Source of the DNA: Reticulitermes lucifugus
Lineage: Eukaryota; Arthropoda; Insecta; Blattodea; Rhinotermitidae
NCBI GenBank assembly: GCA_026260175.1
Contig: JAKCWW010000799.1
Coordinates: 9,645 to 73,644, forward strand
Direction of reading: 5' to 3'
Length of the DNA stretch: 64,000 nucleotides
The translations under genes and the position numbers were made by a program. The notes beneath the pieces are model-generated. The model worked only from the letters and a program-made list of their open reading frames with translations. It did no database searches and had not been told where the DNA came from. Positions 54,417 through 64,000 of this stretch are shown here, one piece after another; the first letter of the stretch is position 1; each line of letters starts with the position of its first letter.

Positions 54417-55012
54417 TATAAATAATAATATGGTATTTTGAATTTAACTACTAAAATGGAAAGAAACGTACATCGGTCGCTCTGACATGCAAGACGAATA
54501 CAGGAAATCGTATCCTGTATAGCGTATACGTATCGTGTATCGTCCTAGAATAGAAGACGACGACTTGACAGAACAGGAAGAGACGGTGTGAAGAAAATGT
54601 GCAGCTGGAAGTCACTTTAACGTAACTATTGAGAGAAGCTGTTGTTGACGGTGACGTGACGACCACAAAGAAAGGCTGTGACCTTGGATGTAATTTCTCT
54701 CTAAGCCGTAAGTAATGGCTGTCATTTCTAGAGACATAAACGTGGGGATTGGAGGAAGACTGGACGTTCTTACTTCATCACAGTGAACGAGAAGATGAGC
54801 AGTGCAAGGGTAATGGAAAGGGGAAAGGAAAAGTGTCAGAAGAGGATCGTGGCTTTTAGCGACGTAAATCGCTATCACCTCATGGTACTCACCAGTGGGA
54901 GAGATTCGAAACAGGAACTTCTCGAATAACTATGCAGTTGAATCGTCTGTTATAAGCTAATAGTCGCTCCGCTGGCAAAGAAGTTTCCCGCCTTTATGGA
55001 ACCCGACGTTTC
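54417..55012. other. no gene recognised
   Basis: Two overlapping minus frames of 71-88 codons at 54451-54878 match nothing known. Confidence 0.45.
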
Positions 55013-55240
55013 GTTACCGTGTTTACAAGAGCCCGTCGCTGGTTCATATTCTGAGCCAGGTTCATCCGTCAAGTTTTTCAGAGATCCGTTTTAGTATTAT
55101 GCTGTGATCTGCGCCTAGGTCTTCCAGGTGGTCTCACCACTTTCTTTATTCTGAATAAGACTTTGTATGTTATTGCTTCTACTGTGCTTTCAAGGCTTAC
55201 AGTGTTTAATACCAATGTTGTATTTAAATACTTATATGTC
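55013..55240 (-). mobile_element. LINE-A 3' fragment
   Basis: TTACCGTGTTTACAAGAGCC then CGTCGCTGGTTCATATTCTG and AGATCCGTTTTAGTATTATG, GCGCCTAGGTCTTCCAGG hold the positions of DRDQWRALVN, DNIKMDL and PLGRPR. Frames are interrupted. Confidence 0.8.
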
Positions 55241-55324
55241 ATTAGCTACTGGTGATGGATTTAGCAGCCAAAAATGAAACAGGGACATAAACGATTTGGA
55301 CACAGATTTTAGGGAGATGCACTG

Positions 55325-55700
55325 TAACATTTTGTTTTTTTTGGCGCGTTCGCAAAGCTGTTGCGAAGAATGACTCTTAGGGTCGTCATGCGTGTCCGTC
55401 TGTTCTTCCGCATGGAACAACGCGACTCCCGCTGGAGGGGTTTATATTAAATATCATATTTGGGATTTTGATAAAATTGTTCAACACATTCTGGCTTTCG
55501 TTCACCTTGCACACAAATAACAGACACTTTACTCGAAGACCTACGTACATTTATGATAAGACCTCGCTGTGATTGATGTTCATAATTGAGAGTTCTCTGT
55601 GAGGTACGGCTGAGACTGAGGAAAACGTTGACGATCTAAACATAACAATCGAGCATGATCGATAGCTCGCCGTTTCCGAGATATCGATTGTATTGATGGT
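55325..55700 (-). repeat. interspersed repeat family E, copy 4 (longest)
   Basis: GGCGCGTTCGCAAAGCTGTT, GCATGGAACAACGCGACTCC, TAACAGACACTTTACTCGAA, GACCTACGTACATTTATG, ATAATTGAGAGTTCTCTGTG, AGGTACGGCTGAGAC and TCGAGCATGATCGATAGC. About 375 bp and the most informative member. It combines the head shared with copy 1 (GTTGTTCCATGCGG on the other strand) and the outer part shared with copy 3. Confidence 0.75.
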
Positions 55701-57100
55701 AAATCCGTTGCTGAGATACAGAGGAAATAGTGTGTTGTGTAAAACATGGAAAGCCGCATTTCAGATACTGGCGTCGTCAGTGTCTGTGTTGATAGTAGTC
55801 ACGAAATTGAAATCATGGGACAAAAACAGAGAGATAGGTAGACGTGTTAGGCTCTGTGGACATTTCCGAACTTGTTAAGTTAATGACATTACATGTTTGA
55901 CGTAAAAGAACGAATGAACGGCTGGGCGATAGCAGTTGAAACCATTCCTACTTTAAGAATGCATTTAGAGGAACACTACGCTGTAGTTACGGTTTGTGTT
56001 CTAATGGAACTGGATGTTCGGCAGCGTTCGGTTTTGGGAACAATACATTTGTTGCTTTCACCGAGCGAAATTTACTGATATGTTGCGTTTACAGAGCATT
56101 ACTGTTTGCTAGTCCAAGCGTTCAGCCACCTGTCGTACCCACAACACATGCATCCCAGCACAACATTCCACAGGCTCGGCTTCATATCCCACGGATTTCT
56201 GGGCTTTTTCTCGAAACTCGCCGTAGCCTGTGATCCAGTTTGCACATCCCAATAAACATTGCAATGCCTGTGTGTGTGAGAGAGAATATGAGTGAGTGAG
56301 TGAGATAACCACGGCTGATGCTTTCAGTACGTTCATTACTGTAGAATCACAATTACAACATTTCACAAAACAGCTTTAGTATTTTCCAACTAGACAGGGT
56401 GAAATAATTCGATGAAACGAAAGGGAAATACTGTACCGACAGAAGTATGTTCCATCATTACTGTTGAAAGTATTGTTGATACATCATCCTGATCGTAATG
56501 CTATCAATACATAGTACACACATGCCCCTACATAATACGAGGACACATTTGTTGTACTCGTACGTTCTGTGACTTGCGCGTCAGTACTATTTCAGATAGT
56601 CTAAATGAATACTGAACTGGACAGAGAATATTACGTTAGAATTAATCTACCTATATTTAATGAAACCCTTAAGAGAAATGCAGAATAACTCCGAATATGA
56701 CCCGGATGTGGACTGGACATCCGGGGAACTGGGGCTCTGTTCCCGGCAGGGGCAGGGGTGTCCCTCCTTTCCACAATTCCAGCTCGGCTCTGAGGCCAAC
56801 AACCTGAAGGCTGATTTTCTTGACTGAGTTTCGTCGTGTTTTTTTTCTCAGTCCGTAGGGTAAAAGATGGCTGGTACAGCAGGGTGTTAGCCCTTGTTTA
56901 GCTGTGCAGTAATAAACTTTCGGGTTTTGTGATAGGAGAGGAATTTGTAGACTATCTTAGCAACGATTAGCTTGATTAGCTTCATAAGAAAGGATTTGTT
57001 CCAAGAACCGACCGCATGTTCACATACACATGCATACGCACACACATTTATATATCTATATATGCCTATATGTACTTATATACGAGGTATGTGCGCCTAT
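55701..57100. other. no gene recognised
   Basis: Small TG/AG/TGAG simple repeats at 56270-56305. A GC-rich block at 56715-56790 faintly recalls SINE A words but cannot be aligned. TA-rich from 57040. Confidence 0.45.
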
Positions 57101-58514
57101 ATGAGGTTAACAATTACTGTTATTTGTCATTATGTTCGTTATGTAGGAATGTGTGCTGGAGTCGGTATTGCGGTGTCACGTCTGCCGAAGAAAGTTTATG
57201 TAGATAGCATCTCCGCTCATTTCATGCTATTGTATCCTTTTGTGAGTATCAGTGTATTGACCTTCCAGAACTTTTAACTCCACAGATGGTTAGGTAAATT
57301 TGGCAAAGTTTTGTTGAAGTTTACCTGTAAATTTTAACATGTTTTTGTCGTCATTCATTATGATACAAAGATTGGACTCAAAGAGTACCCGTGCCGTTGA
57401 GTAAGCGTTCACCTTTTAATACCGACAGGACAAACTTACAGTGTGTAAGTCTATCCGTTATCGAGTTTGGCAAAGGATGTGGAGCGACTTGCCCTGTATT
57501 GACATCAGTGGATTTCTCTTTCCTCTGATCCGCGATATCGACATACGCACAAAAGGAAGGAGGGTTGGAAGAAGGCAAATATTAAAATGGCTTTGAGTCT
57601 GATAACGACCTTTCCTTTCACGCAGCATGTAAACCTAATACACAGTCTGAAGGGAGCTTTTATGAAGTCCCTGCATTAGTAGCCTATATATATTCCAGTG
57701 ATGAGTCCTTTGAACCAGTGCGGATAATGTAGAAGTCTCAGTACAGTAGTTGGGTTGGGCTAGCATTGTCATATTGCTGCACACGTCTGTGCGCCTTACA
57801 GATTTCTCCTATAGCAGTATCGCTCTTTCGTATTTGCATCTCGACTCTTGTAGTTAAACTCAGCAATGTCACAACAGAAGTCTTCTGACCAACTTCATTC
57901 ATAGTCATGGTCGCTTTCCTTTTCTAGACAGTGCGGCCGTGAGGCGAACTTCGAGTGCGATCGCATTCTTATGGCGCATCGCAAGGAACTGACCTCAGCC
58001 CAGCTGCCTGGGCTTGTCTGTAGGAGGTATTGGAGGTATAGCGGGTTGATTGGTTAAAAGCAATTACAGAGCTCAGTCTTTCTGTATTGTTCTCTGTTAA
58101 CAACAAAAACACCATGTAACCTTGTTTTTATAAAGAGAGACGACACTGCTGCAGGCACATTCGCTCCTTACAGCCGCCCACGCCATGAACCCAAGTCCTC
58201 TCGTATTCCAGGCTGTAAGAAAGCTGCATGTGCACAGAGGTTAAGTAAGATTGCCATCCAACTTTACCAACTTCGCGGGACGAGCGTCCGATTCTTTCGC
58301 CAGAGTCCGCGCACGCAGAATTAACTCACTGTAGATGAATTTTGTAGTGCATTTGTTTAAGGACTGCCACGAGCTCCCACTAGGATCGAATGGTTAGAAA
58401 ATTTGTAAATAATGAATAGCACGGGGGATTGACGGAAACGGTCGAGGCCTAATGTGAGGTATTGTCCTGAAATGTGCTGAAGGAACTCAGAAATAAAACG
58501 AAAAATCTCAAACG
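57101..58514. other. no gene recognised
   Basis: Unassigned intron-like sequence; frames of 66-101 codons lack family features or splice sites. Confidence 0.5.
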
Positions 58515-58600
58515 GGAATGTCGGTCTGTGCACCGAGATTTGAACCCGGGACCTACCAAATATGGAGGATTGCTACCCACCGGAGCGCAACGTTTGTTGT
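58515..58600 (-). repeat. tRNA-like SINE head or tRNA pseudogene
   Basis: On the minus strand GCTCCGGTGGGTAGCAATCC and GGTCCCGGGTTCAAATCTCG give A-box-like and strong B-box words at tRNA spacing, followed by GTGCACAGACCGACATTCCC. It matches none of SINE A-C; stems do not pair fully. Confidence 0.55.
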
Positions 58601-58856
58601 GGTGATATCTTGTTTCAGGTATACATTTACTTGAATATTCACATTACTGCAAAGCACACGGTAGTTATCACACTGCAGAAAGTTAGGAATGACACGTGTA
58701 CAACCTTCCACTTAACGTGACAGGTTAAAGCAGCTAGTGGCATATCACCATCACGGCAACTCCATGTGGCATTCCTTCTTAAGAAAATGCATATTCGACT
58801 TAGCTAACCTAATGTTATGTAAGTTGGACTCCCTTATGTTTTTAAGAACGCGCATT

Positions 58857-58935
58857 ACAACTACTATTACTACTGCTATTACTACTACTACTGCTACTAC
58901 TACTAATACGGCTGCTGCTAGTGCTGCTACCACTG
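58857..58935 (+). repeat. imperfect (ACT)n/(GCT)n repeat
   Basis: ACTACTATTACTACTGCT-type trinucleotides over about 80 bp; explains the Thr- and Val/Ala-rich frames on both strands. Confidence 0.92.
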
Positions 58936-59390
58936 TTATTTCCGTGTTACCATTACCCATACATTATATTAACTTTAATTTTTTATTTAAAGATGTGGCC
59001 TTCAAGTGCTGTTGCTTAAAAGAGACAGCAACGTTTGTAACACTGTAAGTAAAAAGTGTTTTTCCACACTACGTTCGCTGATGGATAATGCAGTGAGGAG
59101 CCACGGGTTTGAAGCAAATTACCTTTTAGTCGCCTTAAACATTTCGTGCTTGCTGTAATCCTATTTGTGTACCTCAAATATTTCTGCCTCTCTTGTCAGT
59201 TGCGACGTAGTTTAGTTCCTCCTACCAGAACACATGTGCTGGTCCCAATGCATATTGTGTACGGAGCGACGTTTGTCCGTAGTGTAATTGCCTGTAGTTG
59301 GTCGTCCCTCGGTTGGTTGGTTGTCAACAATAAAGGCACATACCTGACGGTGATGGTTTACATTGTATAAATGGTGGGTGTTTTTTAACC

Positions 59391-59665
59391 TTACTAGCGC
59401 GATTGCGTAGTTGGTATAGTTAATAGGTTGCGGGTTGGACGAATGGAGAGTCAGGGTTCGATTTCCGACTGGGGCGAGGGGTTTTTTCCCCTTACCACTT
59501 CCAGATTGACACAGAATTCCACCCAGCTTTTGTCCAATGCACAACCCGACCTCTGAAGCAGTCGGGTTGTGCAGCTAATCACGCATCTCAGTTTAGTACC
59601 GAAGGTTCACATAGACTGGTATATATACCTCCTCTCCCTTATACGTCATTCGTTGGTAAGGTGCT
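59391..59665 (+). repeat. SINE A, full length but worn
   Basis: Head GCGATTGCGTAGTTGGTATA, GGTTGCGGGTTGGACGAATG and B-box GGGTTCGATTTCC, then CACCCAGCTTTTGTCC, GTGCAGCTAATCACGCATC, AGTTTAGTACCGAAGGTTCA and TCCCTTATACGTCATTCG. A short inverted repeat (CACAACCCGAC with GTCGGGTTGTG) lies in the body. Confidence 0.87.
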
Positions 59666-60254
59666 TGAGGTTCAGGACAGCTTAACCTTGTATGAACCGG
59701 AGTATAAACAGCATACAGAATGGATGAGCATATAATGCAATTAAAGAAGTCGGTGAGGAGTGGGGCATGGAGATCTGCCAGTCTGGACTGAACCGATGAA
59801 AGATCCTGTGATATGCCTTCATTGTTACAGTCACGTATGCTGTTGAGAACCTGGTATACTGCAAGGTGGCAACATCTGTTTGAATTCATTCAGGTTTAGA
59901 CCAATCTTCCTAAAAAAAAAGCAACAGTAATAATGATGACAACGATGATAGCAGCAGCAGCGACGACTACGACGACGACAGCAGCAGCAGCAGCAGAAAT
60001 AGCAAACTGAAGGTTCAGCCGTGGCAGCATCTTTCATCTTGGTTTCGATCCCAAGCCTGTGTAGTTGATTTCGAATTCAAAACCGTGTTCTTCAAGCTGT
60101 CATTATTCCTAGGCTTCTCAAAATGCCCGACAACCCTCTTTTCACAAGCTGTGTCTGAAGCTGGGACTTCATCCGCCACAGCACACTCGGCTGGAATTAG
60201 CTGTCCTCGCGAAGTTGATAGTGGCTCGGTACGGTACCTCCACTTTTTGTGGAA
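59666..60254. other. no gene recognised; trinucleotide-rich patch
   Basis: 59931-59999 is an imperfect (GCA)n/(GAC)n repeat. The surrounding 70-100-codon frames on both strands have no recognised family. Confidence 0.5.
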
Positions 60255-60390
60255 CCGTAAGTTCATTACCGTGTCCAGAAGATCCCGCCGCCTGTCCCGA
60301 TAAATCCAGTGCACACCCTCCAGATGTCTTCATATTTCACTCCGTTCTACTCATATCTTTCCCAAGTGGTCTTTCCATTTCAGTTCTTAA
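60255..60390 (-). mobile_element. LINE-A 3' fragment
   Basis: GTAAGTTCATTACCGTGTCC then AGAAGATCCCGCCGCCTGTC, and TTTCCCAAGTGGTCTTTCC at the GRPRRRW position. About 135 bp. Confidence 0.7.
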
Positions 60391-60839
60391 ATGGACCCGT
60401 CATGTAACGGGCCTAACATAATATTTACGCGCTAAGGCCAACACGAGTGTTAATGCCACCTGTCAGACACTGAGAGCAAACGAAACCTTAATCGGACTGC
60501 TGCTATCTCGTGATACTCTCATACGTAACTCAGACTGTTATTTGTTTTCCATGGAGACCCTGTGGCTGGCAACCTGGTTGACTCAGTCACAACAAGGACT
60601 TCATTGCATAAGGTAGATTTTGACGCCTCATATTCATGTAAGTGATATTCAAAAATTCATTTTATACTTCACTGAAAACACACTGTGTCTCTGTTACGAA
60701 AACCAGATGGTTAATGCTGTGACGGAAAATTATCAGTTTTTTCTGAGAATCATGCGAAACAAATATATTATGTGTGCCAAATGCAAAGTTCTGTTGAATC
60801 ATATATATTTTTGATAATGGTTTAACGTCCGTTCTCTCA
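60391..60839. other. no gene recognised
   Basis: AT-rich stretch, partly perhaps the 3' flank of the Penelope-like element that follows. Confidence 0.4.
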
Positions 60840-62200
60840 CTTATATTTATTAGGACTTCTTCCATTGCCACTACACACAACACCACACAACGTTTCGGCA
60901 GCTACCTGTTTCCTTCTTCAAGCTAATTTAAGACCTAATCTCAACCAAATCTTCAAGCACGTATATCATAAAACCATTCATGGGAACTAACACATAAGTA
61001 TTTCATGAACTAATGAAATTAACTTGAACAAACCTTATAAAATGTAAAATGATTACCAGAGACAGGAATTGTAATAATAATGGCCACGTGTCACTATTAC
61101 AAAATTATAAATTCGCCGTAAAAACGCAGTATTGTAAATATGATAAAACATACGAGTATAAAACCAACCCCCTCTGCTGGCAAGAAACTAGAACCACCAG
61201 TACAAATAACATAAAACAGAACTATCCCATTTCATATACGAATTACTTGCCTATCAACGGAAACCAAAGCGGGGAAATTTGCAAATTTGATTGGCTTATA
61301 GGATTATCAGAACGTAACTTACGAGCAGTTTCCTTGTATCTCCTGTATATAGAATAAGATTCAAATTGTAAAATCTCAGCTTGTGTCCATCCAATTTTGT
61401 GACCTTCTTTAAAGGCATGCGGTGCCAATTTTGATTTATCTGAATGTCCTTCTTTCAAATATCATCTGTGTTCCTTCAGTCTTACAGTCAATGCTCTACC
61501 TGTTTTACCAATATACACTTTCCACATTCACAGGAAATCTTGGAAACACACTGTGACTTCTCCTTTTCCTTCTTAATGGGTTTTGTCTTTCTCAAATAAC
61601 TTCGAACAGCATGTCTAGTTTTAAAAATTGTCACATAAGGAATATACACAATACCCAGTGGTTTCACGTCACTTTCTCTTTCCAAATTCCAGGCCATAAT
61701 TTTCTTATGAATAATAGAATCCACAAAACTGGAAGGGTAAGCCTTAGATAACAAATCCGTCTATTTCAACATCACAGTCCTGGTTTCTCTGACATACTGT
61801 ACTTGTTCTATAAACCAAACTTCGTAGCACTCCCCTCCTTACATGTGCAGGGTCCCTAGATTCATAATGAACATAACGCCCAGTGTGAGTCGGCTTCCTA
61901 TACACTCTTGTACCCAAGGCTGGTATCCTCCTCATAACCTAATCATCCAAAAAATGGGAATGGAGCCACTGGATTCCACTTCCATGGTAAACCTAATAGT
62001 CCTCCTCAAATTATGAATATGATTTAAAAATGCCAGAAGATTTTCTATACCGTGTTTTAAAATAACAAATGTGTCCTCCACATATCTTAACCACAATGAA
62101 GGTTCTCGGTTTAGCGCTTCAGGTTAGGCAACATCCACTTCCTTCCAAATCCTTTCCATCTCATTATTCAGCAATTGCGATGTAGTGCGATCCTTTGTAG
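60840..62200 (-). mobile_element. Penelope-like element, RT end and GIY-YIG domain
   Basis: Retroelement that joins a telomerase-like reverse transcriptase to a GIY-YIG endonuclease. In minus-strand order: WLRYVEDTFVILKHGIENLL near 62070 (RT catalytic block, usually YVDD), FTMEVES, VYRKPTHTGRYVHYESRDPA with HVRRGVLRSLVYRTSTVCQ (61935-61744), VKPLGIVYIPYVTIFKTRHA and CVSKISCECGKC (61754-61490), VYIGKTGRALTVRLKEHR (the GIY-YIG core with Tyr-Ile-Gly), KSKLAPHAFKEGHKIGW and NPISQSNLQISPLWFPL (to 61243). The 3' flank contains GCTGCCGAAACGTTGTGTGG. The copy is broken by several frame changes and stops, and the 5' half of the RT is missing. The family is unmistakable from VYRKPTHT and the GIY-YIG block. 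Confidence 0.93.
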
Positions 62201-62773
62201 TCCTAGCAGTTCAAAGCATTGTTAAATATGTTAGTGACTAGTAAATAAATGTATCGGTTTGGACACCCTAATAATAGTCTGAAGTACACTCATGAATCTC
62301 CTCAATATGCAGTTTTTTAAAATGATTCAGGTACACTTTTGTAGGTGTGACGATGAGTTTTTCAGCCTTTGGTGTTTTGATTTGCTTGTGGAGAAGATTC
62401 ATCTCCCATTCTATGCCGTATTAATTTTATTTTATGATTTATGTCGAATTTTTTATGCAGAAAATTTATTTAATGATGAAGTTTCCATTGCAGTGAGAAG
62501 TTGCTTTAAATCTTGTATAACTTAAGTATGCGCCCAATACTACCACCAGCCCCCCGCCATGTTTATAACCCCGGGCAGTTATTACATCTTTGCTAATACA
62601 GCGTCTTAGTCATTAATCTTCTGCGTATAAACACGCCATGATACTAATTTAGTTAGGAACACAATGTTGTAACTGTTTTCGAGCAGCATTTTAATTGATG
62701 TTGCTTCCTTTTCCACATACAAGCTTTCACTTTTGCGATAAGTTTATTACTAAAAGCAATGTTTTGTTTGCAG
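62201..62773. other. unassigned; ends in a splice acceptor
   Basis: AT-rich. The last 80 bases are pyrimidine-rich and close with GTTTTGTTTGCAG, the acceptor of candidate exon B. Confidence 0.5.
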
Positions 62774-62834
62774 GTTGGATCCACCGGTGACAAGCCCCCT
62801 AACCAGCCCTGTTATTACCATGGAAACCAAAAAG
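62774..62834 (+). CDS. candidate host exon B
   Basis: 61-bp internal exon candidate. Acceptor GTTTTGTTTGCAG after a pyrimidine-rich run and donor AAG|GTAAGT (62835-62840), both close to consensus. GC content is clearly higher than in the neighbouring AT-rich sequence. After a first base G, the frame LDPPVTSPLTSPVITMETKK is open and ends exactly at the donor. The leading G completes an Arg codon with the AG left by exon A. A second frame (VGSTGDKPPNQPCYY...) is also open and cannot be excluded. Ser/Pro/Thr-rich, probably a disordered, possibly phosphorylated linker. The gene is unrecognised. Confidence 0.65.
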
Positions 62835-63384
62835 GTAAGTCAACAACATTCATTTTGAAGCTTATTCCTTTATGCGGATTTTAGCTGTTTACATATTCCT
62901 ACGTGCGCACTTTTTGTACGTTAGGATGACATGTCCACCCGTACCGCTTGTTTCACCTCTCTCGCAGGTTGCCTCGGTTACCTCGTTCCAAACGTGATAC
63001 TCGTTCAGGACACGGGGTGCGCTCGTTAAATATTTAGGTGGCATATGTAATTAAGTAAATATACACACATATTCATTCAGTTTGAGTGTTGAGTTATTTA
63101 GTTCAGTCCTCTCGATGCTTTGTACTCGTAACACGTCAGTACGGCTGTTCAATTTGTAAAGTGGTCAGTAGACGGAATGGCATAATGCCTATATCCTACG
63201 AGTGTAATAATTCACCGCAGTCCCCGTGAATTACGTGTTCCAAGTAATCACGGTTGTCACCGTCGTAGGTTGATAATTTTACGAAATAACAATAATAATT
63301 TGAGTCCAGTTCTTACCGTACATGAGACTACCAGCCGATTAACACCGGGTTGTGACGGTGGTAGCCAATCACCATGATACTTAT
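62835..63384. other. no gene recognised
   Basis: Proposed intron sequence downstream of exon B, unassigned. Confidence 0.5.
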
Positions 63385-64000
63385 GATATATATTTACACT
63401 TCTTTTGTTTTATTAAACCATTTATATTTGACTTTGCCTAAATATGTACCTAAATTTCTTATCAGATCGTTGGTAGTGCATAATATTTTCCTGTAGTCTA
63501 TTTGTTTATTCATATTTAACAATATTTCATTTAAAAATTGAATTCTCCAATTTCTAGTCTCTAAACAAGCCAGTAACATGTGTTTGATATCCTTTTCACC
63601 TAAACGTAAAGGGCATATAGCTTTGTATTTCTGCTGATTCCTTTCAACTTTCACAACCCTGCTAGCAACCACGCTATTCCGCTTCTTTCTTTCCTCCAAC
63701 AACACTCTTTTACCCCAGCAGAAGTTCATTTCTGGATGTAGCGCTAATGAGCTCTTCTCTGACATTTCTGCTAAAATATTTTGTCTCAGTATCCTTACAT
63801 CTCTCTTTCACCATCTTTGTTATTTGTCTCAAGTTACACTCTTGTTGCTTCCTCCACACAATTGCTAATCCAGCACTGTACAGTTCCTCTTTCAACTCCG
63901 TAGTCCTACTTCTCACACTCGTATTACTCTACTGCCATTCATAACATTGTTTTACCGGATGTTGTGTATCCAACACATAATCCGATACCAGTACTTCACA
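63385..64000 (-). mobile_element. LINE-D C-terminus with zinc-knuckle region, runs off the window
   Basis: C-terminal part of ORF2 of a non-LTR retrotransposon (R1/Jockey-like group, inferred). Minus strand from the window end: VLDTQHPVKQCYEWQ, RSRTTELKEELYSAGLAIVW, RKQQECNLRQITKMVKERCK, then in another frame MSEKSSLALHPEMNFCWGKR, VVKVERNQQKYKAICPLRLG, EKDIKHMLLACLETRNWRIQ, FLNEILLNMNKQIDYRKIL and LGKVKYKWFNKTKEV with the stop at 63394. The CPLC..E.DxxHxLLxC knuckle has its second Cys changed to Arg (CPLRL). There is a frame change near 63765, so the copy is a pseudogene. The RT domain would lie beyond base 64000. Confidence 0.87.

Noticed and set aside
58737-59048. Thr-rich 103-codon frame
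   Set aside because: Driven by an imperfect ACT trinucleotide repeat.
59831-60037. Cys/Arg-rich minus frame
   Set aside because: Driven by GCA/GAC trinucleotides.
1-64000. LTR retroelements, endogenous viruses, Polintons
   Set aside because: No paired long terminal repeats, protease, integrase, capsid, envelope or packaging-type motifs were recognised in any frame.
1-64000. CRISPR array or bacterial operon
   Set aside because: Repeat content, intron-like composition, SINEs and splice sites are eukaryotic; no regularly spaced direct repeats with unique spacers.

Overview
This window looks like a repeat-rich, intron-scale stretch of a large insect genome. No complete host gene is visible. 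What can be recognised is almost entirely degraded mobile DNA: tRNA-derived SINEs, 3' fragments of several LINE lineages, one Penelope-like element, three unrelated mariner remnants, a set of non-autonomous hAT/Tigger/foldback elements, and simple repeats. The conceptual products (for example FWHVTPCSLVEVYRR from the palindromic element at 16.6 kb, and LINE tails of the PLGRPR...RWED and KYKWFNKTKEV types) match repeat-derived peptides I associate with cockroach and termite (Blattodea) genomes. That placement is inference from memory; only 'large-genome insect' is well supported.

Host signal: two short stretches look like genuine plus-strand internal exons. Exon A (34111-34221) and exon B (62774-62834) each have a good acceptor and a perfect GTAAGT donor. 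Their phases are compatible: A ends with two bases of a codon and B supplies the third. Both open frames are Ser/Pro-rich, as in a disordered linker. If real, they are consecutive or near-consecutive exons of one host gene, separated by about 28.5 kb, and most of this window is its introns. I do not recognise the gene.

Layout. 1-9 kb: a LINE tail, an unidentified 300-bp repeat (family E), a mariner N-terminal fragment, a SINE, an inverted-repeat element and an 893-bp internally deleted mariner with both ends. 9-26 kb: dense SINEs of three families, a 598-bp hAT-type element with a perfect 8-bp duplication, palindromic elements and several tails of one LINE family. 26-37 kb: quieter, with a second LINE type flanked by inverted 35-bp repeats, a long CA tract, exon A, a Tigger-like element and a 45-bp minisatellite. 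37-49 kb: palindromic elements, SINEs, a third mariner remnant and a 344-bp hAT-type element. 49-64 kb: a collapsed Jockey-type LINE, further LINE tails, a 641-bp hAT-type element, two more family-E repeats, a Penelope-like element with RT and GIY-YIG parts, exon B and the C-terminus of another LINE running off the end.

Interactions: the autonomous elements are all broken here, so nothing in the window can mobilise itself. SINE B copies with poly-A tails and 9- and 12-bp perfect duplications show fairly recent LINE-driven insertion. Thirteen of the fifteen recognised LINE or Penelope pieces lie on the minus strand, antisense to the proposed host gene. No LTR retroelement, virus copy, Polinton, CRISPR array or functional tRNA/rRNA gene was recognised.
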